Source: Pseudomonas sp. PA15(2017) (lineage in GTDB: Bacteria > Pseudomonadota > Gammaproteobacteria > Pseudomonadales > Pseudomonadaceae). Taken from it: a stretch of DNA of 56,809 nucleotides. A model generated the notes under the pieces. It did not search any database and had not been told where the DNA came from. It saw only the letters and a program-made list of their open reading frames with translations. The translations under genes were made by a program, and so were the position numbers. The DNA lies in assembly GCF_001945395.1 (NCBI RefSeq), contig NZ_MSXV01000008.1, forward strand, positions 1-56,809, given 5' to 3'. Below, one piece after another: positions 37,257 through 46,518 of this stretch (position 1 is its first letter; every line of letters begins with the position of its first letter).

Positions 37257-37694
37257 TCAGGTTTCCAGCAAAAAGGTCACCGGCCCGTCATTGACCAGGT
37301 GTACCTGCATGTCGGCGCCGAAGCGCCCGCTGGCGACCTGCGGGTGTTGCGCACGTGCCTGTTCGAGCAGGTGGTCGAACAGCGCTTCGCCCAGGGCGGG
37401 CGGCGCGGCAGTGGAGAAGCCGGGGCGCAGGCCGCTGCGGGTATCGGCGGCCAGGGTGAACTGGGAAACCAGCAACAGCCCGCCGCCAATGTCCTTGAGT
37501 GACAGGTTCATCTTGCCGGCCGCGTCGCTGAACACCCGGTAATTGAGCAGCTTGTGCAGCAGCTTGGCGCAGCTGGCCTGGTTGTCCTGCGGCTCGACGC
37601 CAACCAAGACCAGCAGGCCCTGATCGATGGCGCCCACGGTCTCGCCGGCGATATCCACACGGGCGCTGGAAACGCGCTGCAGCAGTGCCTTCAC
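37257..37694 (-). CDS. dtd: D-aminoacyl-tRNA deacylase
   Basis: 145 aa. SQFTLAADT and the C-terminal [11 protein letters not shown] are the two DTD signatures; the Gly-Pro of NDGPVT forms the chiral selection site. It frees tRNA from D-amino acids (and glycine mischarged on tRNA-Ala). Start is GTG 37694, overlapping the pip stop (GTGA), so it is co-translated with pip. Confidence 0.97.
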   Translation of the reverse strand: MKALLQRVSSARVDIAGETVGAIDQGLLVLVGVEPQDNQASCAKLLHKLLNYRVFSDAAGKMNLSLKDIGGGLLLVSQFTLAADTRSGLRPGFSTAAPPALGEALFDHLLEQARAQHPQVASGRFGADMQVHLVNDGPVTFLLET

Positions 37695-38662
37695 GCTTCG
37701 TCCGGCGCCAGGTCGAGCAGGCGGTGGGCGATCTCGTCGGCGGCGCGCACCAAGGCATCGGCGATACCCGGCTCGGCGGCGGAATGGCCCGCCTCGCGAA
37801 TGATCTGCAGCTCACTGTTGGGCCAGGCCTGATGCAGTGCCCAGGCGTTGTCCAACGGGCAGATGGCGTCATAACGGCCGTGCACGATGATGCCCGGCAG
37901 GTGAGCGATCTTCGGCATGTCACGCAGCAGTTGGTTAGGCTCCAGGAACGCGTCGTTGACGAAGTAGTGGCACTCGATACGGGCGATCGACAGCGCGCGC
38001 AGGCTCTCGGCGAACCGCTCGACCACCTGCGGGTTGGGGCGCAGGGTGGCGGTGCGTCCTTCCCAGCACGACCACGCCTTGGCGGCATGCATCTGGGCGA
38101 TCTGGTCGGGGCCGGTCAGGCGCTTGTGGAACGCCTGCATGAGGTCGCCCTGCTCCTCGGCCGGGATCGGCGCCAGGTAATCCTGCCAGTAATCGGGGAA
38201 CAGCCGGCTGGCCCCCTCCTGGTAGAACCATTTGAACTCCTGGGGGCGGCACAGAAAGATGCCGCGCAGGATCAGCGCCTGCACGCGGTCCGGATGCTTC
38301 TGGGCATAGGCCAGCGACAGGGTCGAGCCCCAGGAGCCGCCGAACAGCACCCACTTGTCGATGCCCAGGTGCTCGCGGATGCGCTCCATGTCGGCGACCA
38401 GGTCCCAGGTGGTGTTGTTTTCCAGGCTGGCATGGGGCGTGGAGCGGCCGCAGCCGCGCTGGTCGAAGGTGACGATGCGGTACAGGTTCGGGTCGAAATA
38501 GCGGCGGCTCGCCGCATCGCAACCGGCGCCGGGGCCGCCGTGCACGAACAGCACCGGCAGACCATCCGCCGAGCCGCTCTCGTCCACATAGAGAACGTGC
38601 GGGGCGTCTACCGCCAGCTCGTGACGGGCGTACGGTTTGATCTCCGGATACAGCGTCTGCAT
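37691..38662 (-). CDS. pip: Proline iminopeptidase
   Basis: 323 aa alpha/beta-hydrolase, S33 family. Oxyanion HGGPGAGC near residue 40; nucleophile in [10 protein letters not shown] (about 110); catalytic His in [11 protein letters not shown]. Removes N-terminal proline from peptides. Strong GGAGGG before the ATG. Two-gene operon with dtd. Confidence 0.96.
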   Translation of the reverse strand: MQTLYPEIKPYARHELAVDAPHVLYVDESGSADGLPVLFVHGGPGAGCDAASRRYFDPNLYRIVTFDQRGCGRSTPHASLENNTTWDLVADMERIREHLGIDKWVLFGGSWGSTLSLAYAQKHPDRVQALILRGIFLCRPQEFKWFYQEGASRLFPDYWQDYLAPIPAEEQGDLMQAFHKRLTGPDQIAQMHAAKAWSCWEGRTATLRPNPQVVERFAESLRALSIARIECHYFVNDAFLEPNQLLRDMPKIAHLPGIIVHGRYDAICPLDNAWALHQAWPNSELQIIREAGHSAAEPGIADALVRAADEIAHRLLDLAPDEA

Positions 38663-38762
38663 AGTGCCCTCCTGCGGAAGAATTGAGATAGGCTCGGGCC
38701 GCTCGCGCGTCGCGGGCTACTGCGCTCGTTTGGGCATCATAACCATGAAAAGGAAATTCGGC

Positions 38763-39197
38763 ATGTCGATACGGAAATTTGCCACGCCCCTGCTGCTGCT
38801 CGCCGGGCTGCTAAGCGGCTGCGGCGCCAAGGACGACCCGCAGGCCAGGCTGGAAGCCGCTGTGCAGCAATTGCAGGACAACATCGAAGGGAAGAAGACA
38901 GCGGCGGTGCTCGACCAGCTGCACGGTGAATTCCGCGCCCAGCAGACCAATGACCGGGACTGGGCCAGGCGCACCATGACCCTGCTGTTTCTGCGCCACA
39001 ACACCGTCAAGGTGCTGGCCCTGAACAACAACAGCCGCGTGGACCCGACCTATCGCGACAAGGGTTACACGGATGCGCAGGTGGCCCTGACCGGTGCAGA
39101 AGGGCTGATTCCCGATAGCGCCCGGCACTACGCGGTAAAACTGGAGTGGTGGCAGGACGACGACGAGTGGAAACTCGCGCGGCTGCAATGGCAGTAA
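38763..39197 (+). CDS. Lipoprotein of unknown function (144 aa)
   Basis: Signal peptide with lipobox LSGC, so Cys20 would be lipidated. The rest is a small alpha+beta domain with an amphipathic first helix and WWQDDDEWKLARLQWQ at the C-terminus, reminiscent of NTF2-like folds. ATG 38763 with AAGGA is chosen over ATG 38745, six codons upstream. Lone gene facing the lipocalin gene; no family recognised with confidence. Confidence 0.82.
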   Translation: MSIRKFATPLLLLAGLLSGCGAKDDPQARLEAAVQQLQDNIEGKKTAAVLDQLHGEFRAQQTNDRDWARRTMTLLFLRHNTVKVLALNNNSRVDPTYRDKGYTDAQVALTGAEGLIPDSARHYAVKLEWWQDDDEWKLARLQWQ

Positions 39198-39255
39198 GTG
39201 CGAGCGACGGCGGAGGGCGGATCGAGCCAGGCTGAATCCGCCCTCGAGGGCTGCC

Positions 39256-39819
39256 TTACCTGGCGGGCTTGACGCCGTCGCGCCAGATCAATTCGCGGGT
39301 GTCGTAGCCTTGGGCGCGTGCCACGGACAGCAGCTCGTCACGCACTTCGTTGGAAATGGTCGGCGTGCGCGACAGCAGCCACAGGTATTTGCGGTTCGGG
39401 TGGCCGACCAGGGCGGTCTGGTAGTCGTCATCCAGATCCAGCACCCAGTACTCGCCCTTGCCCACGCCGGGCAGCAGGCGGCTGAACCAGTTGTCGAAGG
39501 TTACCCACAGCTTGTCGGTCTTGCCCTCCACCTGCGGCACGGCGCGACCCTCGACCTGGGTCCACTGCCCATCGGCCTCACGGCAACGGTTGGTCACCGA
39601 CACGCTGCCGTCATCCAGCAGGCCGTAATGGGCCTCGGACTCCACGCAATTGCGCTGGAAGAACATCGGCAGGCGCGCCACCTCGTACCAGGTGCCCTGG
39701 TAACGCTCGAAGTCGACGGAATCGACCGTCTTGGGCGGCGCCTCGCCAGTACCGGAGTTGGCACAGCCGACCAGCAACAGGGCGCCCAGCGCCATCACAC
39801 CCAGGGTAAGTTTGTTCAT
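39256..39819 (-). CDS. blc: Outer-membrane lipoprotein lipocalin Blc
   Basis: 187 aa. Lipobox LLVGC (Cys19); the lipocalin signature is YQGTWYEVARLPMFFQRNC, and the second motif is KYLWLLSRTP with the closing Arg. Blc binds fatty acids and lysophospholipids at the outer membrane. ATG 39819 overlaps the stop of the upstream small lipoprotein gene (TGATG); a GTG one codon earlier is possible. Confidence 0.95.
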   Translation of the reverse strand: MNKLTLGVMALGALLLVGCANSGTGEAPPKTVDSVDFERYQGTWYEVARLPMFFQRNCVESEAHYGLLDDGSVSVTNRCREADGQWTQVEGRAVPQVEGKTDKLWVTFDNWFSRLLPGVGKGEYWVLDLDDDYQTALVGHPNRKYLWLLSRTPTISNEVRDELLSVARAQGYDTRELIWRDGVKPAR

Positions 39820-40073
39820 CACTTCAATCCTTTTGCAGAAAACATCATCACCTTGTCACCGGCGTACTGGACGCTGATGAAACTCACCTGATCGCCCCAG
39901 GTGCAACTGGACATGCCCAGTGCGCCGGAGCATTCGCTCGGCTTACCCAGCAGATCCTCCACCTCGGCCTTGTTCATGCCGGAATAGAGCTTGGCATAGG
40001 TTTCCTGGTTGACCTTGCCGCAGGCGGCCAGCATGACGCAGCCCGCCAGCAATGCGAGAAAGCGCAGGCGCAT
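39819..40073 (-). CDS. Small BamE/SmpA-like lipoprotein (84 aa)
   Basis: 84 aa with lipobox LAAC (Cys18). The mature part, YAKLYSGMNKAEVEDLLGKPSECSG, resembles the SmpA/OmlA-BamE and DUF3862 fold. It contains a Cys pair (ECSGALGMSSC), perhaps a disulfide. GGAG before the ATG; the larger open frame to 40454 is antisense shadow. Coupled to blc by a 1-bp overlap. Role unknown, probably envelope. Confidence 0.85.
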   Translation of the reverse strand: MRLRFLALLAGCVMLAACGKVNQETYAKLYSGMNKAEVEDLLGKPSECSGALGMSSCTWGDQVSFISVQYAGDKVMMFSAKGLK

Positions 40074-40116
40074 GGGATATCTCCGTGGTCGATGAGTGGC
40101 GGATGCCGGTTCGACG

Positions 40117-40716
40117 TCAGAAGCGCGAGCCCGGTTCCGCGAGAAAGCGCAACTCGTCCGCGGTGCTGACGCGCCCGAGAATTTCGTTGCGATGGGGGAA
40201 ACGCCCGAAGCGCTGGATGACCTGCTGGTGTCGCACGGCGTAATCGAGAAAGCCGGCGAACAGCTCACGCTCGACATCGCCAGCGCCTTCGGCCAGCTCG
40301 CCGAACAGCTGCACGGCACGGGCTTGCTGAAGCGGATTCTCGGCGTGCTCCAGCACCAAGTAGATGAATACCCGATGCAGGGGCGACAGCGCCCGATCCC
40401 AACCCAGGGTGATGCCTTCTTCGACCAGTTCGCGCGCGCTTGCATCGCCGGCAAAGGCCAGCGGCGTGTCGCGGTGGATCATGCGCGGCAGTTGGTCGAG
40501 CAGCAGCACATGGGCCAGCCAACCACGCGGGTCCGCCGACCAGCCCTGCAGCTCGCCAGCCAGCGCCTGCTCGACCAGCACGCCAAAGCGCTTGCCGGCT
40601 TCGGCATCCTGCTCGTCGCGCTTGCCGAACCACAGTTTGTGCTTCTCGGCCGCGCTCTGCGCAGCTGCGCCCGCGAGGCCGAACCACCAATCGAGCAACG
40701 GCTGCCAGGGCGCCAT
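40117..40716 (-). CDS. DUF924 family protein
   Basis: 199 aa, all-helical, tetratricopeptide-like. Family signatures seen: LDWWFGLAGA...KLWFGKRDEQDAEAGKRF, LLLDQLPRMIHRDTPLAFAGD and GRFPHRNEILGR. No enzymatic function known. It starts 3 bp after the fbp stop, so it is in the same transcript as fbp. Confidence 0.93.
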   Translation of the reverse strand: MAPWQPLLDWWFGLAGAAAQSAAEKHKLWFGKRDEQDAEAGKRFGVLVEQALAGELQGWSADPRGWLAHVLLLDQLPRMIHRDTPLAFAGDASARELVEEGITLGWDRALSPLHRVFIYLVLEHAENPLQQARAVQLFGELAEGAGDVERELFAGFLDYAVRHQQVIQRFGRFPHRNEILGRVSTADELRFLAEPGSRF

Positions 40717-40719
40717 GGG

Positions 40720-41730
40720 TCAGGCCTTGTGGTAGCCGGTGACGCGCTCGACCTCTTCCTTGGAACCGAGGAAGACCGGCACACGCTGGTGCAGAGAGTC
40801 GGGCTGGATGTCGAGGATGCGCTGCACGCCGTCGGTGGCGGCACCACCGGCCTGCTCGATGATGAACGACATCGGATTGGCTTCGTACATCAGGCGCAGC
40901 TTGCCGGCCTTGTCCGGCTCACGGCTGTCACGCGGGTACATGAACAGGCCGCCGCGGGTCAGGATGCGGTGCACGTCGGCAACCATCGAGGCGATCCAGC
41001 GCATGTTGTAGTTCTTGCCCAGCGGGCCTTCCTTGCCGGCCAGCAGCTCGTCCACGTAGCGTTTGACCGGGGCTTCCCAGTGGCGCTGGTTGGACATGTT
41101 GATGGCGAACTCGGCGGTGCTTTCCGGCACGCTGATGTTGTCGTGGGTGAGCACGAAGCTGCCCAGCTCGCGGTCCAGGGTGAAGCCCTTGACGCCGTTG
41201 CCCAGGGTCAGGATCAGCATGGTCTGCGGGCCGTAGATGGCGTAACCGGCGGCGACCTGCTGGGTGCCCGGCTGCTGGAAGGCCTTTTCGTTGAGGCTTT
41301 CGTTCTGGCTCAGGTATTCGCTGGGGCAGCGCAACACCGAGAAGATGGTACCGACCGAGACGTTGACGTCGATGTTCGAGGAGCCGTCCAGCGGGTCGAA
41401 TACCAGCAGGTAGGCACCCTTGGGGTACTTGCCGGGGATCTGGTAGGCGTTGTCCATTTCCTCGGAGGCCATGCCGGCCAGGTGACCGCCCCACTCGTTG
41501 GCTTCGAGCAGGATGTCGTTGGAGATCACGTCGAGCTTCTTCTGCACTTCACCCTGCACGTTCTCGGTGCCCATGCTGCCGAGCACGCCGCCCAGGGCGC
41601 CCTTGGAAACGGCATGGCTGATCTCCTTGCATGCACGCGCCACCACTTCGATCAGGAAGCGCAGATCGGCCGGGGTGTTTTGACTACGGGTCTGCTCGAT
41701 GAGGTAACGACTCAGGGTAACGCGGGACAT
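40720..41730 (-). CDS. fbp: Fructose-1,6-bisphosphatase class I
   Basis: 336 aa. The metal site [20 protein letters not shown] is at about 110-130; GGLFMYP and [20 protein letters not shown] are the conserved C-terminal parts. Key gluconeogenic step, essential for growth on organic acids. GGAGT before the ATG. Followed by the DUF924 gene. Confidence 0.97.
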   Translation of the reverse strand: MSRVTLSRYLIEQTRSQNTPADLRFLIEVVARACKEISHAVSKGALGGVLGSMGTENVQGEVQKKLDVISNDILLEANEWGGHLAGMASEEMDNAYQIPGKYPKGAYLLVFDPLDGSSNIDVNVSVGTIFSVLRCPSEYLSQNESLNEKAFQQPGTQQVAAGYAIYGPQTMLILTLGNGVKGFTLDRELGSFVLTHDNISVPESTAEFAINMSNQRHWEAPVKRYVDELLAGKEGPLGKNYNMRWIASMVADVHRILTRGGLFMYPRDSREPDKAGKLRLMYEANPMSFIIEQAGGAATDGVQRILDIQPDSLHQRVPVFLGSKEEVERVTGYHKA

Positions 41731-41765
41731 GAAGGACTCCGGGAAGGAAGGTAATCGAAAGGAGT

Positions 41766-43454
41766 TTAACCCTTTCCAGGAACGGGTGCCTCAGCCGCAG
41801 CGCCGTTAACGCGCGGCAGCAGGCTGCACACACGGTTACGTCCGCGACGTTTGGCTTCGTACAAGGCGGCATCGGCAGCCTGCAGCAACTCGTCGAGCGC
41901 CTTGCCCTGCTCGGGCCAGAGCGAAAGGCCAGCCGAGAGGGTCACGTGGCGCACGCCACTGCGGGTTTCGATCGGTTTTTGCGCCAGCCCCTGGCAGATG
42001 GCCTCGAGGCGTTTGGTCGCTTCGCGGGCATCGGCACCGGGGAGGATGAGCAGGAACTCTTCGCCGCCGATACGAAAGACCGTATCGGAACTGCGCAAGT
42101 TCACCAGCAGATACTGGGCCACGCTCTTGAGTACGTCGTCGCCATCCAGGTGCCCGTACTCGTCGTTGAGCCGTTTGAAGTGATCGAGGTCGATCAGCGC
42201 CAGCGCCAGCGGCGACTTCTCGCGCCGCGAACGTGCCAGTTCGCGACCGAACAGTTCGTTCAGGTAGCGGCGGTTGTACAGCCCGGTCAGCGGGTCGCAG
42301 AGTGCCTGTTCGCGCAGCTGCTCGTGCAGGCTGGTGATGGTACGCAGGCGCTCCTCGCTCAGCGCCAGCGCTTCGGCGAGCTTGAGCTTGGCGATCTGCC
42401 GCTGGGTGACGTCGCGCAGGTAGAGCAATTGGCCCAGCACCAAGATGCCGTGGCGAGTCAGCCGCTCGATGGGGCGCATGCGCACTTCGAAATAATGGTC
42501 GGCGTCGCTCTGGATCAACAGCGGCTCATGCAGCTCGCCCCGCTCGACCAGTTGCACCTGCAGGTCGCTGCCGAAGCCCGGCCACTCCTGCAGCCTGCGC
42601 CCCTGCCAATCGGGGTCGAGCCCGCCGAGCTTGAGGGCCGCCTGGTTGGCCTCGATCACCCGCCACTGAGTATCGACCATCATTACTGGATCGGGCAGTG
42701 CTTCGAGCAACAGGTGGCGGGCGACCGGCACCATGTCGAAAAGCCGCACGCCGAGGATCAGCCAGGAAAAGGCCGCCAGGGTGAAGACGAAACTGAACGG
42801 CGTCGGATCGACGCCAAATACCACGAAGCCGAAACCGACATAGGCGATGTTGGCCGACCAGGGCACTGCCGTGACCAGCACGAACGCCAGGTAATGACGC
42901 CGGTGCACGCCATGGCTGATCAAGGCTGCGCGCAGCACCACGCCCAGGCTGAAGCTCATGAACAGGTAGACGTACACCGCCGTGGCGTAGAACAGCGGGC
43001 CATGGTCGTAACGAATCGGCGCCCCTGGCTCGTCCGACACCGGCCCCGTGGCGGCGCCATAGAACAGGCCGTGCCAGGGGTTGCTCAGCACCATCAGCCA
43101 GATCAGCAGCGGCATGAGGATCATGCCCAGCATCGAACGACCGCTCAGCGGCTTGCGTACGCTGCTCACGTATTGCCAGAGAAACACCGCCCAGAACGTC
43201 GGCACGCTGATGATGCCCGGCCACGACATGGTGGCCCAGAGCAACTTGCACTCGGGCGCCACGGAGGCGACTTCCAGGCCGGCCATGGCCATCCACCACA
43301 TGCTCGCCAGGTGCATCAGAATAAAGGTGTCGCGCCCTGGGAAATCGCGCTGGTTGATCACCCAGCGGGCCAGCAGCACGCCGCCCACGCAGACCACCAC
43401 GGTAAGCAGTACCGCGAAGTCCAGGCGCCAGGCGTTGACCAGGCACGAATTCAT
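41766..43454 (-). CDS. Membrane diguanylate cyclase (7TM-HisKA_N, PAS, GGDEF)
   Basis: 562 aa. Seven N-terminal spans (about 10-245) of the histidine-kinase N-terminal 7TM type; a PAS domain about 255-380; a short helix; GGDEF domain about 405-540 with active-site GGEEF (463-467) and inhibitory I-site RSSD (454-457) exactly five residues before it. It should make cyclic di-GMP with product feedback. The frame extends to 43508; ATG 43454 ([13 protein letters not shown]) puts the first helix at the N-terminus. Lone gene; signal unknown. Confidence 0.92.
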   Translation of the reverse strand: MNSCLVNAWRLDFAVLLTVVVCVGGVLLARWVINQRDFPGRDTFILMHLASMWWMAMAGLEVASVAPECKLLWATMSWPGIISVPTFWAVFLWQYVSSVRKPLSGRSMLGMILMPLLIWLMVLSNPWHGLFYGAATGPVSDEPGAPIRYDHGPLFYATAVYVYLFMSFSLGVVLRAALISHGVHRRHYLAFVLVTAVPWSANIAYVGFGFVVFGVDPTPFSFVFTLAAFSWLILGVRLFDMVPVARHLLLEALPDPVMMVDTQWRVIEANQAALKLGGLDPDWQGRRLQEWPGFGSDLQVQLVERGELHEPLLIQSDADHYFEVRMRPIERLTRHGILVLGQLLYLRDVTQRQIAKLKLAEALALSEERLRTITSLHEQLREQALCDPLTGLYNRRYLNELFGRELARSRREKSPLALALIDLDHFKRLNDEYGHLDGDDVLKSVAQYLLVNLRSSDTVFRIGGEEFLLILPGADAREATKRLEAICQGLAQKPIETRSGVRHVTLSAGLSLWPEQGKALDELLQAADAALYEAKRRGRNRVCSLLPRVNGAAAEAPVPGKG

Positions 43455-43805
43455 GCCGCCACCCTGCCCGCCTGGAAGCGAGAAAGGACCAGACGCGGCG
43501 CAGCGCAACGCGAGAGGGAGGCAAGCAAGGCGGACGCGTCCATTGCAACAGGCTCAGGAAATAGGCCAGGAGCGGTCACCTGGCAGCCTAGAGTCGACCC
43601 GCGCCGCGAGTCCAAGAAGGACGCGCACAGGTAGGGCAAGAATTTTCGCCGCTACGATACTGCAATTCATCACATTTTCAGCAGGTTTTTATTGCTCGTT
43701 CATTACTGCGGCAGGTGCAGGTGAACGCCAGCCGGCGGATAGCTGTTCACAATTTCCGCAACATCGCTATGATCGCGCGCCGCCAACCACGCGAAACCCT
43801 CCGAG
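43455..43805. other. Divergent intergenic region (351 bp)
   Basis: Lies between the diguanylate cyclase and the YkgJ gene, which point away from each other. 43455-43630 is GC-rich, 43640-43790 AT-rich (CACATTTTCAGCAGG, TTTTTATTGC). It must hold both promoters; no specific operator, repeat or small gene could be recognised. Confidence 0.5.
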
Positions 43806-44198
43806 ATGAAAAGCAACCTGATCGCCGCCGCGGAAATAGACCGCCTCGATACCTGGGCGCGCTATAACGCCGACATGTGCCATAGCTGCATTTCCAGCTG
43901 CTGTCAGTTGCCGGTCGAGGTGCGCCTCAATGACCTGATCCGCATCGGCGTGGTCGATGAGTTCGAGCGCGGCGAACCGCCGCGCAACATCGCCAAACGC
44001 CTGCAGAAGGACGGGTTGGTCGAGCGCTTCAACCAGAAGTCCGGGATCTTCACCCTGACGCGCATGAGCAACAACGATTGCTACTACCTGGACCGCAAGA
44101 CCCGGCTGTGCACCATCTACGACCGGCGCCCGGACACCTGCCGCAATCACCCCAGGATTGGCCCGCGCCCCGGCTATTGCGCCTGGCGGCCGAAATAG
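43806..44198 (+). CDS. YkgJ-type cysteine cluster protein
   Basis: 130 aa. The cysteines CHSCISSCC, DCYYLDRKTRLCTIYDRRPDTCRNHP form the YkgJ/Fli-type zinc or iron-sulfur cluster pattern. Function unknown, though relatives bind a metal cluster. Monocistronic or read with the hydrolases, whose first start is 95 bp on. Confidence 0.92.
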   Translation: MKSNLIAAAEIDRLDTWARYNADMCHSCISSCCQLPVEVRLNDLIRIGVVDEFERGEPPRNIAKRLQKDGLVERFNQKSGIFTLTRMSNNDCYYLDRKTRLCTIYDRRPDTCRNHPRIGPRPGYCAWRPK

Positions 44199-44293
44199 TC
44201 TGCAACGTCTGGTTACCCGCGGGCCTGAACACCTCGCTTCGCTGATCCCTCGAATCCTCCACACCGGCCCGCACCGCCACCCGGAGGATTCGC

Positions 44294-45367
44294 ATGCGCT
44301 CCCGACTGTTCGCCAGCACCCTGTTCGTCGCCCTCGCCGCGGCACCGGCAGGCCCCGCCACGGCCGAAACCGCGCGACCTGACTGGCAGGAGCCGCTGCT
44401 CGAGCGCCTGCAGGCGACAGCGGCCAGGCAGGACGGCGAGCTCGGCGTGTACGTCAAGGACCTGCACAGCAATCTGGCGGTGACCCTGCAGGCCGAGCGG
44501 CTGTGGTACATGGCGTCCGGCATCAAGGTGCCCGTGGCCATCGCCGTATTGCGTGGCGTCGAACGCGGCGACTGGCAACTGGATACGCGCCTGCCGCTCG
44601 CCGCCAACGATTTCGTCGATGGCGCCGGCAGCACCAACCAGTATGGCCCCGGCGAGCGCCTGAGCGTGCGCTTTTTGCTCGAGCAGATGATCATCTACAG
44701 TGACAACACCGCCACCGACCGGCTGATTCGCCTGGTCGGCCTGGATGCCGTGAATGGCCTGGTACGCGAACTGGTGCCCGAGGGCTTCGAGCCGATCACC
44801 ACGCTGGGCGACGTGCGCCGGCATATTTATGGCGAATTCCACCCAGGCGCTGCAAAACTGGGGGGTCGCGATCTGCTGCGCCTGCGCCAGGCACGTCAGG
44901 ACGGCGAGCGCCTGAACCGCCTGGCCGAGCTGCTCGGCGTACCGCGCTCGGCTCTGGCACCGATCAGCCTGGGCAATGCCTACGCCGCCTACTACAGCAG
45001 CAACCTCAACGCTGCCACGCTCTCGGCCTATGGCGAGCTGCTCGAGCGCCTGGCCGAGGGCCAGGCGCTGGGCCAGGCGCAGACGGCCTACCTGCTGGAG
45101 GTGATGGGCCGAGTCAAGACCGGCAGCAAACGCATCATTGCCGGACTGCCGAAAAACACCCACTTCGCTCACAAGACCGGCACCCAGCGCGCACGCATCT
45201 GCGACTCGGGGCTGATCCGCACACCCGAACGCGGCGCTGCCGAGGCAGTGCTGGTCGTCGCCTGCGTGGAAGGTGAACTGTCGCTGGCCAAGGCCGAGCG
45301 CACCCTGCGCCAGGTTGGCGAAGCGCTGAGCGCATCGGGCGTACTGACCCGTGACGCACTCAACTGA
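44294..45367 (+). CDS. Periplasmic serine hydrolase, class A beta-lactamase fold, paralogue 1
   Basis: 357 aa. Signal peptide 1-24 (ends ATAET). Penicillin-recognising motifs: SxxK = SGIK (75-78), SDN (136-138), KTGT (294-297). The omega-loop Glu motif ExxLN of true class A beta-lactamases is not found; in its place stands RRHIYGEFHPGAAKL, shared with the next gene. An insert of about 50 residues precedes the last third. Likely a carboxypeptidase/esterase-type enzyme on cell-wall or other acyl substrates rather than a resistance enzyme. GGAGG precedes the ATG. Confidence 0.85.
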   Translation: MRSRLFASTLFVALAAAPAGPATAETARPDWQEPLLERLQATAARQDGELGVYVKDLHSNLAVTLQAERLWYMASGIKVPVAIAVLRGVERGDWQLDTRLPLAANDFVDGAGSTNQYGPGERLSVRFLLEQMIIYSDNTATDRLIRLVGLDAVNGLVRELVPEGFEPITTLGDVRRHIYGEFHPGAAKLGGRDLLRLRQARQDGERLNRLAELLGVPRSALAPISLGNAYAAYYSSNLNAATLSAYGELLERLAEGQALGQAQTAYLLEVMGRVKTGSKRIIAGLPKNTHFAHKTGTQRARICDSGLIRTPERGAAEAVLVVACVEGELSLAKAERTLRQVGEALSASGVLTRDALN

Positions 45368-45377
45368 GGGATTGGCC

Positions 45378-46439
45378 ATGAAAACCCTGTTCGCAGGCAT
45401 CGCCCTGCTCGGCTGCGCGGCGCTGTCGCTCTGGCTATGGGCAACGCCGCAGCGCGACGAGCGCTTCGAGGCGCTGGCCGAGCGGTTGCGCGAACTCGAC
45501 GAGGCCTCCCCCGGCCAACTGGGCGTCTACCTGCTACGCCCTGCCGACGGCAGCGAGCTGAACCATCAGGCCGATCGCACCTGGTACCTGGCCTCGGCCA
45601 CCAAGGCAGCGATCGCCATCGCCGTGCTGCAGGAAGTCGACGACGGCACGCTGCAGCTCGACCAGCCGATCACCCTGGAAGAGGGCGACCGGGTCGACGG
45701 CTCCGGCGGCCTGGTGTGGGAAGACGCCGGTGCTCGTTATAGCGTCAGCGAATTGCTGCGCGAGATGCTGCAGGAAAGCGACAATACCGCCGCCGACATG
45801 CTGATTCGCGCAGCCGGGATGCAGCGCATCAACGAGCGCATCGCGGCAGCCGCCGGCCGCGACTTCGGCAAGGTGACGCGCCTGCTCGAGGTACGCCGTG
45901 AGCTGTACGGACAGCTGCACCCCGACGCCCGCTCGCTGGAGAACCGCCGAATCGTCGAGATCGCCGCCGCGCCGCTCGGCCCGCAGCGCGTCGAAGCAGT
46001 GGCCAATGCGCTGAAGATGAAACCCGATCAGCTCGAGACCCGCGACCTCGACGAAGCCTACCAGCGCTACTACGAAACCGGCCTGAACAGCGCGACCCTG
46101 GTCGCCTACGGCCAGCTATTCGGCAAACTGGCCAACGGCGAGCTGCTGTCCGAAGCGAGTACCAGGCTGCTTTACGACATCATGGGCCTGGACAGCTACG
46201 AGGCCTATCGGCTGGAAGCCGGCCTGAGTGAGCAAGTGCCCTTCGTGCAGAAGACCGGCACCCAGCAGCACCGCGCCTGTCACATGGGCATCGCCAACCC
46301 GCAAGGTGAGGACGCCCTGGTGATCCTCGCCTGTGCCGAGGCACTCGATGAGGATGCCGAGGCCGGCAAGCTGTTCGAGGAGGTTGGCGAAGCGATTCAG
46401 GACCTGGTGCTCGATAGCGACAAAGCCGAAGCGGCCTGA
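45378..46439 (+). CDS. Serine hydrolase, class A beta-lactamase fold, paralogue 2
   Basis: 353 aa. N-terminal hydrophobic anchor or signal 3-21 (no clear cleavage site). SxxK = SATK (73-76), SDN (134-136), KTGT (292-295). RRELYGQLHPDARSL matches the paralogue at the omega-loop position, again without ExxLN. Same order and size as its neighbour, 10 bp away: a tandem duplication that has diverged widely. ATG 45378 follows GAGGG; the frame is open from 45351. Substrate unknown. Confidence 0.85.
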   Translation: MKTLFAGIALLGCAALSLWLWATPQRDERFEALAERLRELDEASPGQLGVYLLRPADGSELNHQADRTWYLASATKAAIAIAVLQEVDDGTLQLDQPITLEEGDRVDGSGGLVWEDAGARYSVSELLREMLQESDNTAADMLIRAAGMQRINERIAAAAGRDFGKVTRLLEVRRELYGQLHPDARSLENRRIVEIAAAPLGPQRVEAVANALKMKPDQLETRDLDEAYQRYYETGLNSATLVAYGQLFGKLANGELLSEASTRLLYDIMGLDSYEAYRLEAGLSEQVPFVQKTGTQQHRACHMGIANPQGEDALVILACAEALDEDAEAGKLFEEVGEAIQDLVLDSDKAEAA

Positions 46440-46465
46440 TCGCCCGATCAATTCGCGCCCATGAA

Positions 46466-46499
46466 AAAGCCCCCGCCGGCTCGCGCCGGCGGGGGCTTT
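46466..46499. terminator. Bidirectional terminator between hydrolase 2 and typA
   Basis: Perfect 15-bp stem AAAGCCCCCGCCGGC / GCCGGCGGGGGCTTT with a TCGC loop, centred between two convergent genes. A-rich on the left and T-rich on the right, so it can serve both. Confidence 0.88.
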
Positions 46500-46518
46500 C
46501 TAGTCAGCTAGAACCGGA

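Noticed and set aside
44294..46439. Calling the tandem hydrolases antibiotic-resistance beta-lactamases
   Set aside because: The ExxLN motif needed for class A deacylation is missing, so a resistance label is unsupported.
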